Assembly: GCA_947039985.1 (NCBI GenBank)
Contig: CAMRAP010000008.1
Span: 1 to 19,215 of the forward strand
Length of the DNA: 19,215 bases
Reading direction: 5' to 3'
From: an uncultured Odoribacter sp.
GTDB taxonomy: Bacteria > Bacteroidota > Bacteroidia > Bacteroidales > Marinifilaceae
The translations under genes and the position numbers were made by a program. Under the pieces are notes generated by a model. It was given only the letters and a program-made list of their open reading frames with translations. It was not told where the DNA came from and made no database searches. Each line of letters opens with the position of its first letter. Position 1 is the stretch's first letter. Below, one piece after another: positions 9,232 to 17,216 of the stretch.

Positions 9232-11496
9232 GTGGATTTCATCAACGAACTAAACAGTAGCCAACAAGCGGCAGTCTTAAATACAGAAGGACCTTCCTTA
9301 GTGATAGCTGGAGCCGGTTCAGGCAAGACTCGTGTGCTTACCTATAGAATTGCTCAACTTTTAAACCAAGGAGTACCTCCCTACAAAATATTAGCACTGA
9401 CTTTTACCAATAAAGCAGCCAGTGAAATGCGAAAACGTATTGCAGAACTGGTGGGTACAGAGATTGCATCTAACATTTGGATGGGTACATTTCACTCTAT
9501 CTTTTCAAAGATACTACGCTTTGAAGCGGAACGTTTGGGATATTCTTCTAGCTTTACAATCTACGATACGATGGACTCTCGCAACCTAATTAAAGCGATT
9601 GTAAAAGAACTAAAACTAGACGATAAGGTCTACAAAGCAAATATTATTTTAGGTCGAATTTCCATGGCAAAGAACAACTTAATTGTTGCACAAAGCTATG
9701 CTCAATCCGCTCGAATCATATCAGAAGATAGCTCATCAAAACGTCCTTTATTAGGAGATATCTACCGGATATACCAAGAGCGTTGCAAACAAAGCGACAC
9801 CATGGATTTTGATGACTTATTGCTACAAACCAATATTTTATTCCGAGACCATGCCGATATCCTGGATAAATATCAGCAAAAATTCAGTCATGTACTCGTG
9901 GATGAGTATCAAGACACCAATTACTCGCAATATTTGATTGTAAAGAAACTTTCAGAACTACACCATAATATCTGTGTGGTTGGTGATGATGCGCAAAGTA
10001 TCTACTCATTTCGTGGAGCTCGAATTGAAAATATTTTGAATTTTAAAAATGATTATCCAAACTATAATATATACAAACTAGAACAAAACTACCGCTCCAC
10101 CACAACCATTGTAGATGCTGCCAACAGTATCATCAGTAAGAATAAAGAACAGATACCCAAGCGTGTTTTTTCAGAAAATGAAGAGGGCGAAAAAATAAAA
10201 GTGCTACGAGCACTATCCGATAAAGAGGAGGGATTTCAGGTCAGTAACGAAATCTACCGATTGGCTAATTATGAGCAACAAGATTATAGCGACTTTGCTA
10301 TACTCTATCGCACAAATGCACAGTCGCGTATTATGGAAGAATCGCTTCGTAAACGCAACATCCCCTATAAAATATATGGCGGTCAATCTTTCTACCAACG
10401 TAAAGAAGTCAAAGATTTATTGGCTTATTTTCGTCTTACAGTGAATCAAAATGACGAAGAGGCACTGAAACGCATCATCAACTATCCCAAACGAGGAATT
10501 GGCTCTTCTACAATGGAAAAAGTGAGAGAAATTGCGATACAGCACCAAATCAGCATGTGGATTGTGCTCTGCAATCTAGATAAAATCCCACCATTCATTA
10601 ATGCTGGAACGATTTCTAAACTACAGAAATTTGGCCTGATGATTGAAAAACTCAAAGACCAATCAGAGAATGAAAATGCCTATGATATGGCTATGATGAT
10701 TGCTCGCTCATCTGGAATTATTGACGATCTTTCAAACGATGACACCCCTGAAGGTGTTTCACGCAGAGAAAATATCCAAGAACTACTAAACGGTATTAAA
10801 GATTTCAGCGAAACCGCTTATAAAGATGGAGCAAACGATAAATTGTCTGCTTTCTTAGAGGGCGTTGCTCTACTGACGGATCAAGATGGAGAAAAAGAAT
10901 TAGACCAAAACAAGGTCACCTTAATGACCATTCATGCTTCTAAGGGATTGGAATTTGCTAATGTGTTTATTACTGGGCTAGAAGAAGGACTATTCCCTGG
11001 ACAACAAAGTGCTGCCAGCACTACTGCACTTGAAGAGGAACGCCGTTTGTTTTACGTAGCACTAACAAGGGCAGAAAAAAGAGCCTATATGTCGTTCGCT
11101 ACATCTAGGTATCAAAATGGACAAATTACAAACCCTCGCCCCTCTCGTTTTATAACAGATATCGACCCTGAATTTTTAGATGGATGCCATATTTTACGGG
11201 ATGAGCCTTCGACTTTCAAACTACGAAGTACAGTCAGTTCTGGGTTTAAAAAACCTAATATCACGCTGAACACTCCTTCTGTAAATATACCTGATATTGA
11301 TCGATCAAAACTCAAACCCATCGACTCTAGTCAACTTGTCCCTGAAATGGTCATATTTCATCCTACATTTGGAGTTGGACAAGTCACCAATATAGAAGGC
11401 TTTGGCATGCAAAGAAAGGCAAAAGTTCTGTTTAAGGAAGGTGGAAGCAGGACTCTTCTGTTAAAATTTGCAAAATTATTCACACAACAAGATTAA
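9232..11496 (+). CDS. UvrD/PcrA-type superfamily 1A DNA helicase
   Basis: 754 residues with all SF1A motifs in order: Walker A GAGSGKT (27-33), motif Ia (LTFTNKAASEMRKRI), MGTFHS, motif II VDEYQDTN (DE at 224-225), motif III VVGDDAQSIYSFRGA, motif IV LEQNYRS, motif V (LMTIHASKGLEF) and motif VI (RLFYVALTRAEK, from about 604). The C-terminal end (about 705-752, VIFHPTFGVGQVTNIEG) is the Tudor-like tail seen in PcrA/UvrD that contacts RNA polymerase and repair partners. It should be a 3'-5' ATP-dependent translocase acting in nucleotide excision repair, mismatch repair and clearing of replication blocks. The start codon is GTG at 9232: AGAGGA at 9219-9224 is well spaced before it and no ATG is available nearby. 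I cannot separate the UvrD and PcrA names by sequence, so no symbol is given. Confidence 0.95.
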   Translation: MDFINELNSSQQAAVLNTEGPSLVIAGAGSGKTRVLTYRIAQLLNQGVPPYKILALTFTNKAASEMRKRIAELVGTEIASNIWMGTFHSIFSKILRFEAERLGYSSSFTIYDTMDSRNLIKAIVKELKLDDKVYKANIILGRISMAKNNLIVAQSYAQSARIISEDSSSKRPLLGDIYRIYQERCKQSDTMDFDDLLLQTNILFRDHADILDKYQQKFSHVLVDEYQDTNYSQYLIVKKLSELHHNICVVGDDAQSIYSFRGARIENILNFKNDYPNYNIYKLEQNYRSTTTIVDAANSIISKNKEQIPKRVFSENEEGEKIKVLRALSDKEEGFQVSNEIYRLANYEQQDYSDFAILYRTNAQSRIMEESLRKRNIPYKIYGGQSFYQRKEVKDLLAYFRLTVNQNDEEALKRIINYPKRGIGSSTMEKVREIAIQHQISMWIVLCNLDKIPPFINAGTISKLQKFGLMIEKLKDQSENENAYDMAMMIARSSGIIDDLSNDDTPEGVSRRENIQELLNGIKDFSETAYKDGANDKLSAFLEGVALLTDQDGEKELDQNKVTLMTIHASKGLEFANVFITGLEEGLFPGQQSAASTTALEEERRLFYVALTRAEKRAYMSFATSRYQNGQITNPRPSRFITDIDPEFLDGCHILRDEPSTFKLRSTVSSGFKKPNITLNTPSVNIPDIDRSKLKPIDSSQLVPEMVIFHPTFGVGQVTNIEGFGMQRKAKVLFKEGGSRTLLLKFAKLFTQQD

Positions 11497-11523
11497 ATAT
11501 AAGGCAATAACAAGTAAATGTAC

Positions 11524-11531
11524 TATATTTG
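11524..11531 (+). promoter_or_regulatory. Candidate -7 box (TATATTTG) of the DUF4290-folK unit
   Basis: TATATTTG matches TAnnTTTG and lies 28 bases past the helicase stop. No TTTG stands 19-21 bases upstream. If used, it gives an unusually long leader of about 160 bases before the DUF4290 start. Confidence 0.4.
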
Positions 11532-11698
11532 CGAGATAGAACTGAGATTAATTTGACTTATCTCATGTTTTCGGCTAAACCTTGATATATTATATTTTAA
11601 CTTCGCAAGGTCATAAATTCCGAATATCATACTTAAATCATGTAACCCCAAAGAGGTCATTTACGAATATATAATAATGCTATTATAACCACCATTAA
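11532..11698 (+). promoter_or_regulatory. Long AT-rich leader upstream of DUF4290 with repeats and palindromes
   Basis: This non-coding stretch has several small symmetric elements. TGAGAT (11543-11548) pairs with ATCTCA (11560-11565), ACCTTG (11579-11584) pairs with CAAGGT (11606-11611), and TATAATA (11670-11676) pairs with TATTATA (11681-11687) around ATGC just before the start codon. A two-part motif, AGGTCAT then CGAATAT, occurs twice (11608-11627 and 11654-11670). I recognise no riboswitch class. A cis-regulatory leader or a small RNA is possible but unproven. Confidence 0.3.
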
Positions 11699-12355
11699 AT
11701 GGAAGAATTCAACTATAACACCCAAAATAAAAGACTATTACTTCCCGAATACGGACGGAACATACAGATAATGGTCGACTATCTACGAACTATTGAGGAC
11801 AGAGATGAAAGAACTAGAGCTGCAAAAACAGTTATAGATGTCATGGGAAACATCTATCCTCATTTGCGTGACGTACCTGATTTTCGCCATAAATTATGGG
11901 ATCATCTAGCTATCATGTCAGATTTTAAATTGGATATAGAAACGCCATATCCTTTACCTTCTTTGGAAAAACTGAACGAGAAGCCAGAAAGCCTGCCATA
12001 TAAAACCAACAGAATTAAATATAAGCATTACGGAAAATTAGCCGAAGAACTGATTGAAGAAATTCGTAATCAAGAAGATCCAGAGCTAAAAAAAGCTTTA
12101 ATTGTGCTTACGGCTACTCATATGAAAAAATCATTCCTCACCTGGAATAAAGATAGTGTGGAAGATTATCAAATATATGATGCAATCAACGTATTATATG
12201 GTGAAACATTGATTATGCCAGAAGGTATGACTCTTTCTAACTCGAAGGATTTACTACAAAAAAAGAACAAGCCCGGAGCAATTAAGACTATGACTCACAA
12301 GAATTTCCCCAAAAAACAGAATAATCGCCCCTATTATAAAAAGAATAGCCAATAA
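11699..12355 (+). CDS. DUF4290 domain protein of unknown function
   Basis: 218 residues matching the DUF4290 family as I remember it, a group confined to Bacteroidota and found in most of its members. The opening (NTQNKRLLLPEYGRNIQ) and the segment after it (TIEDRDERTRAAKTVIDVMG) are typical. The protein has no signal peptide or membrane segment, so it is probably cytoplasmic. It is mostly helical in character to about residue 180 and ends with a strongly basic tail rich in Lys, Asn and Pro (from about 187), which could bind nucleic acid or be flexible. It is 11 bases upstream of folK and most likely co-transcribed with it. In Bacteroides relatives, from memory, this family lies directly before murA in the same direction; here murA is near but on the opposite strand. 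No biochemical function is assigned. Confidence 0.85.
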   Translation: MEEFNYNTQNKRLLLPEYGRNIQIMVDYLRTIEDRDERTRAAKTVIDVMGNIYPHLRDVPDFRHKLWDHLAIMSDFKLDIETPYPLPSLEKLNEKPESLPYKTNRIKYKHYGKLAEELIEEIRNQEDPELKKALIVLTATHMKKSFLTWNKDSVEDYQIYDAINVLYGETLIMPEGMTLSNSKDLLQKKNKPGAIKTMTHKNFPKKQNNRPYYKKNSQ

Positions 12356-12366
12356 GCCCACTTTTT

Positions 12367-12870
12367 ATGCAGGTAATTACTATTCTGGGAAGCAATCTAG
12401 GTGACAAATATCAGATTATACAAGAAGCCGTACAAAGCTTATCCTCTATCGTAGGTAAGTTTTGTACGGCTTCCTCTTTTTATGAAACAGAACCTTGGGG
12501 ATTTGAGTGCGAAGAGCTCTTCTTGAATCAAGTGGTTGTATTTGAGAGCACGCTATCTCCTCATCAATTTCTACAAGCCTGTTTAGAGACTGAAAAACAA
12601 TTCGGACGAAAACGTAATCCTCAAACTCAGGGCTACAGTTCACGACCCATTGATATAGACATTTTATTTTGTGACTCTTTAATTCTTGACACACCAGAAT
12701 TAAGCATACCTCATCCTCGAATCTGTGAACGTAATTTTGTACTCACACCTCTTGTCGAAATCCTACCCACCTTTGTACATCCCATCCACCTAAAAACAAT
12801 GACAGAACTACTTGCTATATGCCCAGATAAATTGGAAGCAAAACAAATAATTTTTAGTCAACACGAATAA
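12367..12870 (+). CDS. folK: 2-amino-4-hydroxy-6-hydroxymethyldihydropteridine pyrophosphokinase (HPPK)
   Basis: 167 residues, normal for HPPK. It transfers pyrophosphate from ATP to hydroxymethyl-dihydropterin in folate synthesis, in the cytoplasm. Visible marks are the start ITILGSNLGDK (4-14), SSFYETEPWG (36-45), the signature RPIDIDILF (93-101), whose Asp96 and Asp98 match the two Mg-binding aspartates (D95/D97) of the E. coli enzyme, and IPHPRICERNFVL (114-126). It follows DUF4290 by 11 bases, suggesting one transcript. Its last 17 bases overlap the 3' end of murA on the other strand. Unusually, its early coding region (12424-12473) contains a long hairpin followed by a T-run, yet the protein reads normally through it. 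No dihydropteroate synthase gene is adjacent. Confidence 0.95.
   Translation: MQVITILGSNLGDKYQIIQEAVQSLSSIVGKFCTASSFYETEPWGFECEELFLNQVVVFESTLSPHQFLQACLETEKQFGRKRNPQTQGYSSRPIDIDILFCDSLILDTPELSIPHPRICERNFVLTPLVEILPTFVHPIHLKTMTELLAICPDKLEAKQIIFSQHE
12424..12473 (+). other. Strong hairpin inside the folK coding sequence
   Basis: GAAGCCGTACAAA (12424-12436) is perfectly complementary to TTTGTACGGCTTC (12461-12473). The stem continues inward with a G-U pair (12437/12460), CTTA/TAAG (12438-12441/12456-12459), a bulged T at 12442 and CCT/AGG (12443-12445/12453-12455), leaving a 7-base loop. That makes about 21 pairs, followed on the plus strand by CTCTTTTT (12474-12481). The form resembles an intrinsic terminator but lies at codons 20-36 of an intact gene. 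Confidence 0.7.
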
Positions 12871-14161
12871 TTTCTGCACCAATAGCATTTAGCCTTTCAT
12901 CAATACGCTCATATCCACGGTCAATTTGATCGATATTATGAATAGTGCTTACTCCTTGAGCGGAAAGCGCAGTGATCAACAAAGCTATTCCAGCACGAAT
13001 ATCAGGAGATGTCATATTAGTGGCTCTTAATTGAGAATCGTGATTTTGCCCTATAATAGTTGCTCGATGTGGATCACAAAGAATAATTTTTGCTCCCATA
13101 TCTATAAGTTTATCCACAAAGAACAAGCGACTTTCAAACATTTTTTGATGAATCAATACACTTCCCTTAGCTTGTGTTGCCACAACTAAGAAAACACTCA
13201 ACAAGTCAGGGGTTAATCCTGGCCATGGAGCATCTGCCACTGTTAGTATAGAGCCATCAATAAAATCTTCAATCATATAATGCTCTTGACGAGGGATATA
13301 AAGATCGTCCCCTTTCTCCTCTACTCGAATGCCTAATTTACGGAATGTATCTGGAATCAATCCTAACTGCTCTATATTTACGTTTTTTATTGTAATCTCT
13401 GAACGTGTCAAAGCGGCTAAACCGATATAACTACCAATTTCAACCATATCTGGCAAACAACGATGTTTGCAAGAATTTAACTCCTTCACCCCTTCAATGG
13501 TAAGTAGGTTAGAAGCAATTCCTATTATACGTGCTCCCATCTTATTTAACATTAGACACAATTGTTGCACATAAGGTTCGCAAGCAGCATTATAGATCGT
13601 TGTTCTTCCCTCTGCTAAAACAGCAGCCATAATAATATTTGCAGTTCCTGTCACTGATGCCTCATCCAAAAGCATATAACACCCTTGCAACTTATCAGCA
13701 GAAGCTCGGAAGTATCCATCCGTATGATCATAATTGAATGTAGCTCCTAATTTTTCAAATCCCAGGAAGTGAGTATCTAAGCGTCGTCGACCTATTTTAT
13801 CACCTCCAGGCTTAGGAATCACACCAAATCCATAGACAGCTAATAAAGGTCCTAGAATCATAATCGAACCACGGAGACTAGATGCTTTTTTATAAAAATC
13901 TTCCGTTTCGAAGTAATCAAAATTAAGATTAGAGGCCTGAAACACAAATTCTCCTGGAGAAGGATGTTCTACATGAACACCCATTCCTTGAAGTAATTCT
14001 ATCAATTTCATCACATCTAATATTTCTGGAATATTGGATATAGTCACTTTTTCTTTTGTCAACAAACAGGCACAAATCACCTGTAAAGCTTCATTTTTTG
14101 CCCCCTGAGGAGAAAGTTCACCTTTTAATCTTCTGCCGCCAGTAATTATAAATTTACTCAT
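12854..14161 (-). CDS. murA: UDP-N-acetylglucosamine 1-carboxyvinyltransferase (MurA), Asp-type active site
   Basis: 435 residues over the full length of MurA, which adds enolpyruvate from PEP to UDP-GlcNAc in the first committed step of peptidoglycan synthesis. The N-terminal catalytic Lys-Asn pair is seen in LSPQGAKNEALQ (K22-N23), and other family stretches include RGSIMILGPLL, GRRRLDTHF and SPDIRAGIALLITALSAQG. The active-site loop reads PKPGGDKIGRRRLD, so D121 occupies the place of Cys115 of E. coli MurA, the residue alkylated by fosfomycin. Asp at this site is known in naturally resistant MurA proteins such as that of Mycobacterium, and I recall it as usual in Bacteroidota. The gene is alone on its strand, diverging from sppA with candidate TAnnTTTG-type boxes between, and its 3' end overlaps folK by 17 bases with no visible terminator. 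Confidence 0.95.
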   Translation of the reverse strand: MSKFIITGGRRLKGELSPQGAKNEALQVICACLLTKEKVTISNIPEILDVMKLIELLQGMGVHVEHPSPGEFVFQASNLNFDYFETEDFYKKASSLRGSIMILGPLLAVYGFGVIPKPGGDKIGRRRLDTHFLGFEKLGATFNYDHTDGYFRASADKLQGCYMLLDEASVTGTANIIMAAVLAEGRTTIYNAACEPYVQQLCLMLNKMGARIIGIASNLLTIEGVKELNSCKHRCLPDMVEIGSYIGLAALTRSEITIKNVNIEQLGLIPDTFRKLGIRVEEKGDDLYIPRQEHYMIEDFIDGSILTVADAPWPGLTPDLLSVFLVVATQAKGSVLIHQKMFESRLFFVDKLIDMGAKIILCDPHRATIIGQNHDSQLRATNMTSPDIRAGIALLITALSAQGVSTIHNIDQIDRGYERIDERLNAIGAEIIRVD

Positions 14162-14243
14162 ATCTTTTCTCTTATTACCTTAAATCGAAACAATTGCTTC
14201 ACATCAGCCGTTTTACTATTTATCGTCTTTGATTACGAATTTT

Positions 14244-14260
14244 CAAAGATAGCAAAAATA
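14244..14260 (-). promoter_or_regulatory. Two candidate -7 boxes upstream of murA
   Basis: On the minus strand TATCTTTG (14244-14251) and TATTTTTG (14253-14260) both match TAnnTTTG, one after the other, 80-100 bases upstream of the murA start. Neither has a TTTG at 19-21 bases, so which is used, if either, is unclear. Confidence 0.35.
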
Positions 14261-14278
14261 AAAAAACTATCATTAGCT

Positions 14279-14309
14279 ATTGTCTTAATAAATTATATCG
14301 TTATATTTG
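14279..14309 (+). promoter_or_regulatory. Candidate promoter of the sppA-lpxK-pnp operon (ATTG-N19-TATATTTG)
   Basis: TATATTTG at 14302-14309 is a full -7 match and ATTG at 14279-14282, one base off TTTG, lies exactly 19 bases upstream. Transcription would start near 14316. This rules out a TTG start at 14307 for sppA, because that codon lies within the -7 box, and supports the ATG at 14340. Confidence 0.6.
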
Positions 14310-14339
14310 CTGAGATTGTTTAAAAATAAAAACACATAC

Positions 14340-16136
14340 ATGAAAAGCTTTCTTAAATATACACTTGCTACTGTCGTTGGACTTCTTATCGTCCATATTA
14401 TCTTGTTTTTTTTCTTTTTCATTGTTGTAGGAGCATTTGCTTCTCTTTCTGAAACGCCGGTTAATGTAAAGGATAATAGCATCTTAACCATCAAGCTTGA
14501 TGGCGAAATTTTCGATCGTGTTTCAGATCATCCATTGGATAATATTGATTTCTTAACGATGACTCCAAAGAAATCTTTAGGGATGAATAACATTCTTAGT
14601 AGTATCAAAAAAGCAGCAAAAGATGAGCGAATTACAGGAATATATCTTGACTTGACTGAAGTATATGGTAGCTATGGAGCCTTAGCCTTCACGCAAGAAA
14701 TTCGTAATGCACTTGAAAAGTTCAAAGAGAGTGGGAAATTTATTTACAGCTATTCAAATATGGGCTACTCGCAAAAAAGCTATTATCTAGCCACTGTTGC
14801 TGACAAAGTATATGTCAACCCAGAAACGCCTTTATTACTATTGGGTATGAGTAGTAGTATTTCTTTCTACAAGGAGATGCTGGGCAAATTAGGCATACAA
14901 GCAGAAGTGATAAAAGTAGGGAAATTTAAATCGGCCGTTGAGCCTTTTATTTCCGACAAGATGAGTGATGAAAATCGCCTACAAGTAAAAAAATATTTAG
15001 ATTCTTCTTGGGGAAATATCACTCGTGCAATATCTGCTAGTCGTCATATTCCAGTAGACTCGATCAATGCTTTAGCCGATCGTTTTGATATCTACACAAC
15101 AACTCAATTTAAAGATTGGGGATATTTTGATGGAACAGCCTATGAAAATGAAATGTTGTCTATACTAAAAGAGAAATGCAAATTAGACTCAACACAAAAA
15201 TTAAATCAAATCTCTATCAATGATTATCAAGATGTATCACTTCCTAATCAAGAGATTGAATTTAGCACAGATAAAATTGCTGTGATCTATGCACAAGGGG
15301 AAATAGGTATGGAGCAAACGGATAATACGATAGGTCCTGATCTGGCTAAAACCATCCGCAAAGTGCGCCAAGATAAAAATGTAAAAGCAATTGTACTTCG
15401 AATAAACTCTCCAGGTGGAAGTGCACTCACCTCTGAACTTATTTGGAAAGAGGTTGATTTAGCAAGCAAAAGTGTCCCTTTAATTGCTTCCATGAGTAAT
15501 GTGGCTGCTTCTGGAGGCTACTACATCGCTTGTGCAGCCGACACCATTGTTGCAGAACCAACCACTCTAACCGGTTCAATTGGTATTTTTGGCATGTTTT
15601 TCAATGGTGAAAAATTAATCAATAATATAGGTATCAACAGCAATACAGTTACAACAAACAAACATAGCGACTTTGGAGGAAGCTATCCTCTCCCCTTACC
15701 AATCAACTCTCGTCCTTTAAGCACTTACGATCGTAATGTTTTACAAAACTACGTCAACCAAGGTTACGAAACATTCTTAAACCGTGTGATGACAGGCAGA
15801 GATTTATCCCGTGAGGAACTTGATCTTATTGCAGAAGGGCGTGTTTGGACAGGTGAAGATGCTCAAAAAATTGACTTAGTAGATGTATTAGGAGGAATGG
15901 AAGATGCGATTAAAATTGCAGCAGAAAAAGCAGGAATTGAAAAGTATTCCATTGTAGAATACCCTACAGTTAAAAGTCCATTCGAAACATTAATGACTGA
16001 ATTGACAAGCAAGGTAAAAGCACAAATGATGAAAGAGGAGTTAGGCGCTTTTCACACCACTTGGCAACAGCTGAAACAGATAGTACATAGTCAAGGTCTT
16101 ATGGCACGTATCCCTTACGACATCACTCCTAACTAA
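14340..16136 (+). CDS. sppA: Signal peptide peptidase SppA, 67-kDa type (protease IV, family S49)
   Basis: 598 residues from the ATG at 14340, the length of two-domain SppA. An N-terminal membrane anchor (about residues 6-32, with a run of Phe) fixes it in the inner membrane with the catalytic part outside. Two tandem S49 domains follow. The first carries the Lys of the Ser-Lys dyad in VGKFKSAVEPF (K197, matching E. coli K209). The second carries the Ser in NVAASGGYYIACAAD (S391, matching S409), followed by TTLTGSIGIFG. The enzyme degrades cleaved signal peptides and some membrane-protein fragments. It is the first gene of an operon with lpxK 27 bases downstream and pnp beyond. The catalytic residues are intact and nothing about it is unusual. 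Confidence 0.95.
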   Translation: MKSFLKYTLATVVGLLIVHIILFFFFFIVVGAFASLSETPVNVKDNSILTIKLDGEIFDRVSDHPLDNIDFLTMTPKKSLGMNNILSSIKKAAKDERITGIYLDLTEVYGSYGALAFTQEIRNALEKFKESGKFIYSYSNMGYSQKSYYLATVADKVYVNPETPLLLLGMSSSISFYKEMLGKLGIQAEVIKVGKFKSAVEPFISDKMSDENRLQVKKYLDSSWGNITRAISASRHIPVDSINALADRFDIYTTTQFKDWGYFDGTAYENEMLSILKEKCKLDSTQKLNQISINDYQDVSLPNQEIEFSTDKIAVIYAQGEIGMEQTDNTIGPDLAKTIRKVRQDKNVKAIVLRINSPGGSALTSELIWKEVDLASKSVPLIASMSNVAASGGYYIACAADTIVAEPTTLTGSIGIFGMFFNGEKLINNIGINSNTVTTNKHSDFGGSYPLPLPINSRPLSTYDRNVLQNYVNQGYETFLNRVMTGRDLSREELDLIAEGRVWTGEDAQKIDLVDVLGGMEDAIKIAAEKAGIEKYSIVEYPTVKSPFETLMTELTSKVKAQMMKEELGAFHTTWQQLKQIVHSQGLMARIPYDITPN

Positions 16137-16163
16137 AAATTGTATAACTAAAACCTAACCTCA

Positions 16164-17216
16164 ATGGCATGCATTAAATTACTACTACTGCCATTCAGTC
16201 TTATCTACGGATTAGCCGTTGGAACAAGAAATATCTTGTTCAATATCGGTGTGTTAAAATCGAAAAGTTTCGACACACCAGTTATTTGCGTGGGTAATAT
16301 CACGGTCGGAGGAACAGGAAAAACCCCACACACAGAGCTAATTATCAGGGAATTAAAAAAACAATTCCACATAGCCTGCCTAAGTAGAGGGTATAAACGA
16401 AAAACGACTGGATTTATCCTAGCAGACAAACAATCTACAGCGCAAACGATAGGTGATGAGCCTATGCAGATCAAAAATAAATTTCCAGATATATTAGTTG
16501 CTTGTGACGGCAATAGAGTTCGTGGAATCCATAAATTATTAAATCTGCAATCCCCACCAGAGGTAATTATTCTTGATGATGCCTTTCAGCACCGTTATGT
16601 ACAAGCAGGTAAAAATATTCTGCTTGTAGATTATAATCGTCCAGTCCACAAGGATCACTTACTACCTTTTGGTCGTTTACGTGAAAATACAAATGCACTA
16701 AAAAGGGCAGATTATATCATTGTCACAAAATGTCCAGCGAACTTACAACCCATTGAACGTCGGCTTCTATATAAACACCTAAAGATTAAACCCTACCAAC
16801 AGCTATATTTTACGATTTTAGGATATGGAGACATCAAATCGCTATCTCAAAATACAATAGCAGAACTTCCCACTCCAGATTGCCATATTCTTTGCATAAC
16901 AGGTATTGCTACCCCAAAGCCCTATATTGAACACTTAGAAACCTTCACGAAAAACATCACACATATCGCATTTTCGGATCATCACAACTTTTCAAAAAAA
17001 GACATTAAACAGATAGAACAAGCTTTTCAAAAAATAAAAGGAACTGACAAATACATTTTTACAACGGAGAAAGATGCCGTACGACTGCAGACTTACGAGC
17101 TTCCAAAAGCTATAAGGGAGAGTATTTACTACATTCCTGTCATTCCTGTTTTCTTGCAGAATGGAGAATCATTTTTAAACGAAATAACTGAATATGTTCG
17201 AAAAAATAAAAAATAG
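16164..17216 (+). CDS. lpxK: Tetraacyldisaccharide 4'-kinase
   Basis: 350 residues. LpxK phosphorylates the 4' position of the lipid A disaccharide precursor at the cytoplasmic face of the inner membrane. An N-terminal hydrophobic stretch (about 5-20) is followed by the P-loop in VGNITVGGTGKT (43-54), then SRGYKRKT, IGDEPMQIKNKFP and ILDDAFQHRYVQ, all hallmarks of the family. Its presence shows a lipid A-containing outer membrane. It is the middle gene of a plus-strand operon and its last 23 bases overlap the start of the next gene, so the two are probably translationally coupled. Pairing of lpxK with sppA and a purine nucleoside phosphorylase is, from memory, a recurring order in Bacteroidales and not a sign of a shared pathway. 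Confidence 0.95.
   Translation: MACIKLLLLPFSLIYGLAVGTRNILFNIGVLKSKSFDTPVICVGNITVGGTGKTPHTELIIRELKKQFHIACLSRGYKRKTTGFILADKQSTAQTIGDEPMQIKNKFPDILVACDGNRVRGIHKLLNLQSPPEVIILDDAFQHRYVQAGKNILLVDYNRPVHKDHLLPFGRLRENTNALKRADYIIVTKCPANLQPIERRLLYKHLKIKPYQQLYFTILGYGDIKSLSQNTIAELPTPDCHILCITGIATPKPYIEHLETFTKNITHIAFSDHHNFSKKDIKQIEQAFQKIKGTDKYIFTTEKDAVRLQTYELPKAIRESIYYIPVIPVFLQNGESFLNEITEYVRKNKK

Noticed and set aside
11565..11585. A tiny reading frame (MFSAKP then stop) in the DUF4290-folK leader, as a possible attenuating leader peptide
   Set aside because: Six codons with no ribosome-binding site, no run of regulatory codons and no terminator/antiterminator pair after it; expected by chance.
14307..14339. 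An extended start (TTG at 14307) for sppA
   Set aside because: The codon lies inside the TATATTTG promoter box and the ATG at 14340 gives a standard SppA N-terminus with the membrane anchor near the start.
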